DNA from: Atherix ibis
Lineage: Eukaryota; Arthropoda; Insecta; Diptera; Athericidae
Assembly: GCA_958298945.1 (NCBI GenBank)
Contig: OY282608.1
Location: 81,392,806-81,456,805, forward strand
Direction: 5' to 3'
Length of the DNA: 64,000 nt
Positions 42,411 to 55,588 of the stretch are shown one piece after another (within the stretch, counting starts at the first letter, position 1; each line of letters starts with the position of its first letter). Both the position numbers and the translations under genes were made by a program. The notes beneath the pieces are model-generated. The model searched no databases. It was not told the origin of the DNA and was given only the letters and a program-made list of their open reading frames with translations.

Positions 42411-44253
42411 ATGTTAACAAGCCAACAAGCCAAAAAACCAACAAGCCAACAAACGAACAAACCAACAAGTCAACAAACCAACAAGCCAACAAACGAACAA
42501 ACCAACAAACAAACAAGCCAACGAACCAACAAACGAACAAACCAACAAGCCACAAACCGACAAACCAACAGACCAACAAACCAACAAACCAACAAACCAA
42601 CAAACCAACAAACCAACAAACCAACAAACCAGCAAACCAACAAACCAACAAACCAACAAATCAACAAACCAACAATCCAACAAACGAACAAACCAACAAA
42701 CAAACAAACCAACAAACCAACAAACCAACAAACCAACAAACCAACAAACCAACAAACCAACAAACCAACAAACCAACAAACCAACAAACCAACAAACCAA
42801 CAAACCAACAAGCCAACAAACCAACAAACCAACAAGCCAACAAACCAATTAACCAAGAAACCAACAAACCAAAAAACCAACAAAACAACAAGCCAACAAA
42901 CCAACAAACCAACAAACCAACAAACCAACAAACGAACAAACGAACAAACGAACAAACCAACAAACGAACAAACCAACAAGCCACAAACCGACAAACCAAC
43001 AGACCAACAAACCAACAAACCAATAAACCAACAAACCAACAAACCAACAAACCAACAAACCAACAAACCAACAAACCAATAAACCAACAAACCAACAAAC
43101 CAACAAACCAACAAACCAACAAACGAACAAACCAACAAACAAACAAACCAACAAACGAACAAACCAACATGCCAACAAACCAACAAACCAACAAACCAAC
43201 AAACCAACAAACCAACAAACCAACAAACCAACAAACTAACAAAACAACAAGCCAACAACCCAACAAACCAACAAACCAATAAACCAACAAACCAACAAGC
43301 CAACAAGCCAAGAAACCAACAAACAAACAAACCAACAAACCAACAAACCAACAAACCAACAAACCAACAAACCAACAAACCAACAAACCAACAACCCAAC
43401 AAACAAATAAACCAACAAACGAACAAACCAACAAACCAACAAACCATCAAAGCAACAAACCAACAAACCAACAAACCAACAAACCAACAAACTAACAAGC
43501 CAACAAACCAACAAACAAACCAGCCAACAAGCCAACAAACCAAGAAGCCAACAAACGAACAAATCAACGAGACAACAAACCAACAAGTTAACAAACGAAC
43601 AAACCAACAAACCAACAAACCGAGTAACCAAGAAACCAACAAACCAGCAAACCAAGAAACCAACAAACCAACAAACCAACAAACCAACAAGCCAACAAGC
43701 CAATAAACCAACACGCCAACGAACGAACAAACCAACAAACCAACAAACCAACAAACAAATAAACCAACAAACGAACAAACCAACAAACCAACAAACCATC
43801 AAAGCAACAAAGCAACAAACCAACAAACCAACAAACCAACAAACCAACAAACCAACAAGCCAACAAGATAACAAACGAACAAACCAACAACCCAACAAAC
43901 CAACAAGCGAACAAACCAACAAACTAACAAACCAACAAGCCAACAAGCCAACAAACCAACAACCCAACAAGCCAAAAAACCAACAAACCAACAAACGAAC
44001 AAAACAACCAACCAACAACCCAACAAACCAACAAACCAACACACCAACAAACCAACAAACCAACAAACCAACAAACCAACAAGCCAACAAACGAACAAAC
44101 CAACACACCAACAAACCAAGTAACCAACAAACCAACAAACCAACAAACCAACAAACCAACAAACCAACAAACCAACAAGCCAACAAACCAACAAACCAAC
44201 AAACCAACAAACCAACAAACCAACAAACCAACAAGTCAAGAAACAAACAAACT
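42411..44253. repeat. Domain B HOR copy B12
   Basis: This 1843-bp copy has a CAGCAAACC variant near 42631, CCAATTAACC near 42846, ACATGCC near 43168 and ATCAACGAGAC near 43565. An added CAAAGCAACAAAGCAAC doublet lies near 43800. It ends with AAGTCAAGAAACAAACAAAC before the next landmark, unlike the usual AAGTCAACAAACC. Confidence 0.72.
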
Positions 44254-46274
44254 ATGTTAACAAGCCAACAAGCCAAAAAACCAACAAGCAAACAAACGAA
44301 CAAACCAACAAACAAACAAGCCAACGAACCAACAAACGAACAAACCAACAAGCCACAAACCGACAAACCAACAGACCAACAAACCAACAAACCAACAAAC
44401 CAACAGACCAACAAACCAACAAACCAACAAACCAACAAACCAACAAACCAAGAAACCAACAAACCAACAAACCAACAATCCAACAAACGAACAAACCAAC
44501 AAACAAACAAACCAACAAACGAACAAACCAACATGCCAACAAACCAACAAACCAACAAACCAACAAACCAACAAACCAACAAACCAACAAACCAACAAAC
44601 CAACAAACCAACAAACCAACAAACCAACAAACCAACAACCCAACAAACCAACAAACCAATAAACCAACAAACCAACAAGCCAACAAGCCAAGAAACCAAC
44701 AAACAAACAAACCAAAAAACCAACAAACCAACAAACCAACAAACCAACAAACCAACAAACCAACAAACCAACAAACCAACAAACCAACAAACCAACAAAC
44801 CAACAAACCAACAAACCAACAAACCAACAAACCAACAAACCAACAAACCAACAAACCAACAAACGAACAAACCAACAATCCAACAAACGAACAAACCAAC
44901 AAACAAACAAACGAACAAACCAACATGCCAACAAACCAACAAACCAACAAACCAACAAACCAACAAACCAACAAACCAAAAAACCAACAAAACACCAAGC
45001 CAACAACCCAACAAACCAACAAACCAATAAACCAACAAACCAACAAGCCAACAAGCCAAGAAACCAACAAACAAACAAACCAACAAACCAACAAACCAAC
45101 AAAACCAACAAACCAACAAACAAACAAACCAACAAACCAACAAACCAACAAACAAATAAACCAACAAACGAACAAACCAACAAACCAACAAACCATCAAA
45201 GCAACAAACCAACAAACCAACAAACCAACAAACCAACAAACTAACAAGCCAACAAACCAACAAACAAACCAGCCAACAAGCCAACAAACCAAGAAGCCAA
45301 CAAACGAACAAATCAACGAGACAACAAACCAACAAGTTAACAAACGAACAAACCAACAAACCAACAAACCGAGTAACCAAGAAACCAACAAACCAGCAAA
45401 CCAAGAAACCAACAAACCAACAAACCAACAAACCAACAAGCCAACAAGCCAATAAACCAACACGCCAACGAACGAACAAACCAACAAACCAACAAACCAA
45501 CAAACAAATAAACCAACAAACGAACAAACCAACAAACCAACAAACCATCAAAGCAATAAACCAACAAACCAACAAACCAACAAACCAACAAACCAACAAG
45601 CCAACAAGATAACAAACGAACAAACCAACAACCCAACAAACCAACAAGCGAACAAACCAACAAACCAACAAACCAACAAGCCAACAAGCCAACAAACCAA
45701 CAACCCAACAAGCCAACAAACCAACAAACCAACAAACGAACAAAACAAAAAACCAACAACCCAACAAACCAACAAACCAACACACCAACAAACCAACAAA
45801 CCAACAAACCAACAAACCAACAAGCCAACAAACGAACAAACCAACAAACCAACAAACCAAGTAACCAACAAACCAACAAACCAACAAACCAACAAACCAA
45901 CAAACCAACAAACCAACAAGCCAACAAACCAACAAACCAACAAACCAACAAACCAACAAACCAACAAACCAACAAACCAACAAACCAACAAACCAACAAG
46001 CCAACAAACGAACAAACCAACAAACCAACAAACCAAGTAACCAACAAACCAACAAACCAACAAACCAACAAACCAACAAACCAACAAACCAACAAACCAA
46101 CAAGCCAACAAACCAACAAACCAACAAACCAACAAGCCAACAAACGAACAAACCAACAAACCAACAAACCAAGTAACCAACAAACCAACAAACCAACAAA
46201 CCAACAAACCAACAAACCAACAAACCAACAAGCCAACAAACCAACAAACCAACAAACCAACAAACCAACAAACT
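44254..46274. repeat. Domain B HOR copy B13
   Basis: This 2021-bp copy opens with AAGCAAACAAACG, missing the AAGTCAAC segment of its neighbours. It has ACATGCC near 44532 and 44924, a private AAACACCAAGCC near 44991, a 9-bp unit (AACAAAACCAAC) near 45101 and ATCAACGAGAC near 45314. Its last 450 bp carry three CCAAGTAACC segments (near 45857, 46033 and 46170), a local amplification of that sub-block. Confidence 0.72.
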
Positions 46275-47917
46275 ATGTTAACAAGCCAACAAGCCAAAAA
46301 ACCAACAAGCCAACAATCGAACAAACCAACAAGTCAACAAACCAACAAGCCAACAAACGAACAAACCAACAAACAAACAAGCCAACGAACCAACAAACGA
46401 ACAAACCAACAAGCCACAAACCGACAAACCAACAGACCAACAAACCAACAAACCAACAAACCAACAAACCAACAAACCAACAAACCAACAAACCAACAAA
46501 CCAACAAACCAACAAACCAATAAACCAACAAACCAACAAACCAACAATCCAACAAACGAACAAACCAACAAACAAACAAACCAACAAACGAACAAACCAA
46601 CATGCCAACAAACCAACAAACCAACAAACCAACAAACCAACAAACCAACAAACCAACAAACCAACAAACCAACAAACCAACAAGCCAACAAACCAACAAA
46701 CCAACAAGCCAACAAACCAATTAACCAAGAAACCAACAAACCAAAAAACCAACAAAACAACAAGCCAACAAACCAACAAACCAACAAACCAACAAACCAA
46801 CAAACGAACAAACGAACAAACCAACAAACGAACAAACCAACAAGCCACAAACCGTAAAACCAACAGACCAACAAACCAACAAACCAACAAACCAACAAAC
46901 CAACAAACCAACAAACCAACAAACCAACAAACCAACAAACCAACAAACCAACAAACCAACAAACCAACAAACCAACAAACCAACAAACCAACAAACCAAC
47001 AAACCAACAAACCAACAAACCAACAAACCAACAATCCAACAAACGAACAAACCAACAAACAAACAAACCAACAAACGAACAAACCAACATGCCAACAAAC
47101 CAACAAACCAACAAACCAACAAACCAACAAACCAACAAACCAACAAACCAACAAACCAACAAAACAACAAACCAACAAACCAACAAACCAACAAACCAAC
47201 AAACAAATAAACCAACAAACCAACAAGCCAACAAGCCAAGAAACCAACAAACAAACAAACCAACAAACCAACAAACCAACAAACCAACAAACCAACAAAC
47301 CAACAAAACAACAAGCCAACAAGCCAAGAAACCAACAAACAAACAAACCAACAAACCAACAAACCAACAAACCAACAAACCAACAAACCAACAAACCAAC
47401 AAACAAATAAACCAACAAACGAACAAACCAACAAACCAACAAACCATCAAAGCAACAAACCAACAAACCAACAAACCAACAAACCAACAAACCAACAAGC
47501 CAACAAGATAACAAACGAACAAACCAACAACCCAACAAACCAACAAGCGAACAAACCAACAAACCAACAAACCAACAAGCCAACAAGCCAACAAACCAAC
47601 AACCCAACAAGCCAACAAACCAACAAACCAACAAACGAACAAAACAACAAACCAACAACCCAACAAACCAACAAACCAACACACCAACAAACCAACAAAC
47701 CAACAAACCAACAAACCAACAAGCCAACAAACGAACAAACCAACAAACCAACAAACCAAGTAACCAACAAACCAACAAACCAACAAACCAACAAACCAAC
47801 AAACCAACAAACCAACAAACCAACAAACCAACAAACCAACAAACCAACAAACCAACAAACCAACAAACCAACAAACCAACAAACCAACAAACCAACAAGT
47901 CAACAAACCAACAAACT
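46275..47917. repeat. Domain B HOR copy B14 (cassette lost)
   Basis: This 1643-bp copy has ACATGCC near 46600 and 47089. Only one CCATCAAAGC is present (47444), followed directly by AAGATAAC (47505); the ATCAACGAGAC-to-ACACGCC cassette is absent. A private ACCGTAAAACC replaces ACCGACAAACC near 46853. Confidence 0.74.
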
Positions 47918-49248
47918 ATGTTAACAAGCCAACAAGCCAAAAACCAACAAGCCAACAAACGAACAAACCAACAAGTCAACAAACCAACAAGCCAACAAAC
48001 GAACAAACCAACAAACAAACAAGCCAACGAACCAACAAACGAACAAACCAACAAGCCACAAACCGACAAACCAACAGACCAACAAACCAACAAACCAACA
48101 AACCAACAAACCAACAAACCAACAAACCAACAAACCAACAAACCAACAAACCAACAAACCAACAAACCAACAAACCAACAAACCAACAAACCAACAATCC
48201 AACAAACGAACAAACCAACAAACAAACAAACCAACAAACAAACAAACCAACATGCCAACAAACCAACAAACCAACAAGCCAACAAACCAACAAACCAACA
48301 AACCAACAAACCAACAAACCAACAAACCAACAAACCAACAAACCAACAAACCAACAAACCAACAAACCAACAACCCAACAAACCAACAAACCAATAAACC
48401 AACAAACCAACAAGCCAACAAGCCAAGAAACCAACAAACAAACAAACCAAAAAACCAACAAACCAACAAACCAACAAACCAACAAACCAACAAACCAACA
48501 AAACAACAAACCAACAAACCAACAAACCAACAAACCAACAAACAAATAAACCAACAAACCAACAAGCCAACAAGCCAAGAAACCAACAAACAAACAAACC
48601 AACAAACCAACAAACCAACAAACCAACAAACCAACAAAACAACAAGCCAACAAGCCAAGAAACCAACAAACAAACAAACCAACAAACCAACAAACCAACA
48701 AACCAACAAACCAACAAACCAACAAACCAACAAACCAACAAACAAATAAACCAACAAACGAACAAACCAACAAACCAACAAACCATCAAAGCAACAAACC
48801 AACAAACCAACAAACCAACAAACCAACAAACCAACAAGCCAACAAGATAACAAACGAACAAACCAACAACCCAACAAACCAACAAGCGAACAAACCAACA
48901 AACCAACAAACCAACAAGCCAACAAGCCAACAAACCAACAACCCAACAAGCCAACAAACCAACAAACCAACAAACGAACAAAACAACAAACCAACAACCC
49001 AACAAACCAACAAACCAACACACCAACAAACCAACAAACCAACAAACCAACAAACCAACAAGCCAACAAACGAACAAACCAACAAACCAACAAACCAAGT
49101 AACCAACAAACCAACAAACCAACAAACCAACAAACCAACAAACCAACAAACCAACAAACCAACAAACCAACAAACCAACAAACCAACAAACCAACAAACC
49201 AACAAACCAACAAACCAACAAACCAACAAGTCAACAAACCAACAAACT
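47918..49248. repeat. Domain B HOR copy B15 (cassette lost)
   Basis: This 1331-bp copy has five instead of six A residues in AAGCCAAAAACC just after its landmark, a one-base deletion shared only with B16. One ACATGCC lies near 48252. The ATCAACGAGAC cassette is absent: a single CCATCAAAGC (48782) is followed by AAGATAAC (48842). Confidence 0.76.
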
Positions 49249-51657
49249 ATGTTAACAAGCCAACAAGCCAAAAACCAACAAGCCAACAAACGAACAAACC
49301 AACAAGTCAACAAACCAACAAGCCAACAAACGAACAAACCAACAAACAAACAAGCCAACGAACCAACAAACGAACAAACCAACAAGCCACAAACCGACAA
49401 ACCAACAGACCAACAAACCAACAAACCAACAAACCAACAAACCAACAAACCAACAAACCAACAAACCAACAAACCAACAAACCAACAAACCAACAAACCA
49501 ACAAACCAACAAACCAACAAACCAACAAACCAACAATCCAACAAACGAACAAACCAACAAACAAACAAACCAACAAACAAACAAACCAACATGCCAACAA
49601 ACCAACAAACCAACAAGCCAACAAACCAACAAACCAACAAACCAACAAACCAACAAACCAACAAACCAACAAACCAACAAACCAACAAACCAACAAACCA
49701 AAAAACCAACAACCCAACAAACCAACAAACCAATAAATCAACAAACCAACAAGCCAACAAGCCAAGAAACCAACAAACAAACAAACCAAAAAACCAACAA
49801 ACCAACAAACCAACAAACCAACAAACCAACAAACCAACAAACCAACAAACCAACAAACCAACAAACCAACAAACCAACAAGCCAACAAACCAACAAACCA
49901 ACAAGCCAACAAACCAATTAACCAAGAAACCAACAAACCAAAAAACCAACAAAACAACAAGCCAACAAACCAACAAACCAACAAACCAACAAACCAACAA
50001 ACGAACAAACGAACAAACCAACAAACGAACAAACCAACAAGCCACAAACCGACAAACCAACAGACCAACAAACCAACAAACCAACAAACCAACAAACCAA
50101 CAAACCAACAAACCAACAAACCAACAAACCAACAAACCAACAAACCAACAAACCAACAAACCAACAAACCAACAAACCAACAAACCAACAAACCAACAAA
50201 CCAACAAACCAACAATCCAACAAACGAACAAACCAACAAACCAAAAAACCAACAAAACAACAAGCCAACAAACCAACAAACCAACAAACCAACAAACCAA
50301 CAAACGGACAAACGAACAAACCAACAAACGAACAAACCAACAAGCCACAAACCGACAAACCAACAGACCAACAAACCAACAAACCAACAAACCAACAAAC
50401 CAACAAACCAACAAACCAACAAACCAACAAACCAACAAACCAACAAACCAACAAACCAACAAACCAACAAACCAACAAACCAACAAACCAACAAACCAAC
50501 AAACCAACAAACCAACAATCCAACAAACGAACAAACCAACAAACAAACAAACCAACAAACGAACAAACCAACATGCCAACAAACCAACAAACCAACAAAC
50601 CAACAAACCAACAAACCAACAAACCAACAAACCAACAAACCAACAAAACAACAAGCCAACAACACAACAAACCAACAAACCAATAAACCAACAAACCAAC
50701 AAGCCAACAAGCCAAGAAACCAACAAACAAACAAACCAACAAACCAACAAACCAACAAACAAACAAACCAACAAACCAACAAACCAACAAACCAACAAAC
50801 AAATAAACCAACAAACGAACAAACCAACAAACCAACAAACCATTAAAGCAACAAACCAACAAACCAACAAACCAACAAACCAAGAAACTAACAAGCAAAC
50901 AAACCAACAAACAAACCAGCCAACAAGCCAACAAACCAAGAAGCCAACAAACGAACAAATCAACGAGACAACAAACCAACGAGTTAACAAACGAACAAAC
51001 CAACAAACCAACAAACCGAGTAACCAAGAAACCAACAAACCAGCAAACCAAGAAACCAACAAACCAACAAACCAACAAACCAACAAGCCAACAAGCCAAT
51101 AAGCCAACACGCCAACGAACGAACAAACCAACAAACCAACAAACCAACAAACAAATAAACCAACAAACGAACAAACCAACAAACCAACAAACCATCAAAG
51201 CAACAAACCAACAAACCAACAAACCAACAAACCAACAAACCAACAAACCAACAAGCCAACAAGATAACAAACGAACAAACCAACAACCCAACAAACCAAC
51301 AAGCGAACAAACCAACAAACCAACAAACCAACAAGCCAACAAGCCAACAAACCAACAACCCAACAAGCCAACAAACCAACAAACCAACAAACGAACAAAA
51401 CAACAAACCAACCACCCAACAAACCAACAAACCAACACACCAACAAACCAACAAACCAACAAACCAACAAACCAACAAGCCAACAAACGAACAAACCAAC
51501 AAACCAACAAACCAAGTAACCAACAAACCAACAAACCAACAAACCAACAAACCAACAAACCAACAAACCAACAAGCCAACAAACCAACAAACCAACAAAC
51601 CAACAAACCAACAAACCAACAAACCAACAAACCAACAAGTCAACAAACCAACAAACT
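49249..51657. repeat. Domain B HOR copy B16
   Basis: This 2409-bp copy shares the five-A deletion with B15. It has ACATGCC near 49590 and 50572. Its cassette is intact but mutated: CCATTAAAGC near 50841, GAAACTAACAAGCAAAC near 50883, and CGAGTTAAC for AAGTTAAC near 50980. ATCAACGAGAC is near 50961. Confidence 0.76.
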
Positions 51658-53666
51658 ATGTTAACAAGCCAACAAGCCAAAAAACCAACAAGCCAACAAA
51701 CGAACAAACCAACAAGTCAACAAACCAACAAGCCAACAAACGAACAAACCAACAAACAAACAAGCCAACGAACCAACAAACGAACAAACCAACAAGCCAC
51801 AAACCGACAAACCAACAGACCAACAAACCAACAAACCAACAAACCAACAAACCAACAAACCAACAAACCAACAAACCAACAAACCAACAAACCAACAAAC
51901 CAACAAACCAACAAACCAACAAACCAACAAACCAACAAACCAACAATCCAACAAACGAACAAACCAACAAACAAACAAACCAACAAACGAACAAACCAAC
52001 ATGCAACAAACCAACAAACCAACAAACCAACAAACCAACAAACCAACAAACCAACAAACCAATAAACCAACAACCCAACAAACCAACAAACCAATAAACC
52101 AACAAACCAACAAGCCAACAAGCCAAGAAACCAACAAACAAACAAACCAAAAAACCAACAAACCAACAAACCAACAAACCAACAAACCAACAAACCAACA
52201 AACCAACAAACCAACAAACCAACAAACCAACAAGCCAACAAACCAACAAACCAACAAGCCAACAAACCAATTAACCAAGAAACCAACAAACCAAAAAACC
52301 AACAAAACAACAAGCCAACAAACCAACAAACCAACAAACCAACAAACCAACAAACGAACAAACGAACAAACCAACAAACGAACAAACCAACAAGCCACAA
52401 ACCGACAAACCAACAGACCAACAAACCAACAAACCAACAAACCAACAAACCAACAAACCAACAAACCAACAAACCAACAAACCATCAAACCAACAAACCA
52501 ACAAACCAACAAACCAACAAACCAACAAACCAACAAACCAACAAACCAACAATCCAACAAACGAACAAACCAACAAACAAACAAACCAACAAACGAACAA
52601 ACCAACATGCCAACAAGCCAACAAACCAACAAACCAACAAACCAACAAACCAACAAAACAACAAGCCAACAACCCAACAAACCAACAAACCAATAAACCA
52701 ACAAACCAACAAGCCAACAAGCCAAGAAACCAACAAACAAACAAACCAACAAACCAACAAACCAACAAACCAACAAACCACCAAACCAACAAACCAACAA
52801 ACCAACAAACAAATAAACCAACAAACGAACAAACCAACAAACCAACAAACCATCAAAGCAACAAACCAACAAACCAACAAACCAACAAACCAACAAACTA
52901 ACAAGCCAACAAACCAACAAACAAACCAGCCAACAAGCCAACAAACCAAGAAGCCGACAAACGAACAAATCAACGAGACAACAAACCAACAAGTTAACAA
53001 ACGAACAAACCAACAAACCAACAAACCGAGTAACCAAGAAACCAACAAACCAGCAAACCAAGAAACCAACAAACCAACAAACCAACAAACCAACAAGCCA
53101 ACAAGCCAATAAACCAACACGCCAACTAACGAACAAACCAACAAACCAACAAACCAACAAACAAATAAACCAACAAACGAACAAACCAACCAACCAACAA
53201 ACCATCAAAGCAACAAACCAACAAACCAACAACCCAACAAACCAACAAGCCAACAAGATAACAAACGAACAAACCAACAACCCAACAAACCAACAAGCGA
53301 ACAAACCAACAAACCAACAAACCAACAAGCCAACAAGCCAACAAACCAACAACCCAACAAGCCAACAAACCAACAAACCAACAAACGAACAAAACAACAA
53401 ACCAACAACCCAACAAACCAACAAACCAACACTCAACAAACCAATAAACCAACAAACCAACAAACCAACAAGCCAACAAACGAACAAACCAACAAACCAA
53501 CAAACCAAGTAACCAACAAACCAACAAACCAACAAACCAACAAACCAACAAACCAACAAACCAACAAGCCAACAAACCAACAAACCAACAAACCAACAAA
53601 CCAACAAACCAACAAACCAACAAACCAACAAACCAACAAACCAACAAGTCAACAAACCAACAAACT
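51658..53666. repeat. Domain B HOR copy B17
   Basis: This 2009-bp copy has a one-base deletion in its first CATG landmark (ACATGCAAC near 52000). The second is intact near 52606. Private variants are CCATCAAACC near 52483, AAGCCGAC near 52952, ACACGCCAACTAAC near 53118 and a 7-bp slip (ACACTCAAC) near 53430. ATCAACGAGAC lies near 52971. Confidence 0.74.
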
Positions 53667-55588
53667 ATGTTAGCCAGCCAACAAGCCAAAAAACCAACAA
53701 GCCAACAAACGAACAAACCAACAAGTCAACAAACCAACAAGCCAACAAACGAACAAACCAACAAACAAACAAGCCAACGAACCAACAAACGAACAAACCA
53801 ACAAGTCACAAACCGACAAACCAACAGACCAACAAACCAACAAACCAACAAACCAACAAACCAACAAACCAACAAACCAACAAACCAACAAACCAACAAA
53901 CCAACAAACCAACAAACCAACAAACCAACAAACCAACAAACCAACAAACCAACAAACCAACAATCCAACAAACGAACAAACCAACAAACAAACAAACCAA
54001 CAAACGAACAAACCAACATGCCAACAAACCAACAAACCAACAAACCAACAAACCAACAAACCAACAAACCAACAAACCAACAAACCCACAAACCAACAAA
54101 CCAACAAACCAACAAACCAACAAACCAACAAACCAACAAACCAACAAACCAACAAACCAACAAGCCAACAAACCAACAAACCAACAAGCCAACAAACCAA
54201 TTAACCAAAAAACCAACAAACCAAAAAACCAACAAAACAACAAGCCAACAAACCAACAAACCAACAAACCAACAAACGAACAAACGAACAAACCAACAAA
54301 CAACAAGCCACAAACCGACAAACCAACAAACCAACAAACCAACAAACCAACAAACCAACAAACCAACAAACCAACAAACCAACAAACCAACAAACCAACA
54401 AACCAACAAACCAACAAACCAACAAACCAACAAACCAACAAACCAACAAACCAACAATCCAACAAACGAACAAACCAACAAACAAACAAACCAACAAACG
54501 AACAAACCAACATGCCAACAAACCAACAAACCAACAAACCAACAAACCAACAAACCAACAAACCAACAAACCAACAAAACAACAAGCCAACAACCCAACA
54601 AACCAACAAACCAATAAACCAACAAACCAACAAGCCAACAAGCCAAGAAACCAACAAACAAACAAACCAACAAACCAACAAACCAACAAACCAACAAACC
54701 AACAAACCAACAAACCAACAAACCAACAAACCAACAAACCAACAAACAAATAAACCAACAAACGAACAAACCAACAAACCAACAAACCATCAAAGCAACA
54801 AACCAACAAACCAACAAACCAACAAACCAACAAACTAACAAGCCAACAAACCAACAAACAAACCAGCCAACAAGCCAACAAACTAAGAAGCCAACAAACG
54901 AACAAATCAACGAGACAACAAACCAACAAGTTAACAAACGAACAAACCAACAAACCAACAAACCGAGTAACCAAGAAACCAACAAACCAGCAAACCAAGA
55001 AACCAACAAACCAACAAACCAACAAACCAACAAGCCAACAAGCCAATAAACCAACACGCCAACGAACGAACAAACCAACAAACCAACAAACCAACAAACA
55101 AATAAATCAACAAACGAACAAACCAACAAACCAACAAACCATCAAAGCAACAAACCAACAAACCAACAAACCAACAAACCAACAAACCAACAAGCCAACA
55201 AGATAACAAACGAACAAACCAACAACCCAACAAACCAACAAGCGAACAAACCAACAAACCAACAAACCAACAAGCCAACAAGCCAACAAACCAACAACCC
55301 AACAAGCCAACAAACCAACAAACCAACAAACGAACAAAACAACAAACCAACAACCCAACAAACCAACAAACCAACACACCAACAAACCAACAAACCAACA
55401 AACCAACAAACCAACAAGCCAACAAACGAACAAACCAACAAACCAACAAACCAAGTAACCAACAAACCAACAAACCAATAAACCAACAAACCAACAAACC
55501 AACAAACCAACAAGCCAACAAACCAACAAACCAACAAACCAACAAACCAACAAACCAACAAACCAACAAGTCAACAAACCAACAAACT
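53667..55588. repeat. Domain B HOR copy B18
   Basis: This 1922-bp copy opens with CTATGTTAGCCAGCC, so the GTTAAC palindrome is destroyed while ATG is kept. It has a private CCCACAAACC near 54086, AACCAAAAAACC for AACCAAGAAACC near 54206, and an AACAAACAACAAGCC slip near 54297. ACATGCC lies near 54017 and 54511, and ATCAACGAGAC near 54908. Confidence 0.74.

Larger units (their letters stand above)
20431..55588. repeat. Domain B: GTTAAC-type higher-order repeat family
   Basis: HOR copies here begin at CTATGTTAACAAGCC. The ATG lies at 20431, 23075, 23327, 25283, 25535, 27603, 29478, 31681, 33061, 35007, 36339, 39841, 42411, 44254, 46275, 47918, 49249, 51658 and 55589, with mutated forms at 38661 (AAG for ATG) and 53667 (GTTAGC). 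Other ordered landmarks are GCCACAAACCG (a 7-bp unit), ACATGCCAAC, CCAATTAACC, CCATCAAAGC, ATCAACGAGAC, CGAGTAACC, ACACGCCAACG, AAGATAAC and CCAAGTAACC. Copy length varies from 1.2 to 2.6 kb because segments are duplicated or deleted. Confidence 0.82.
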
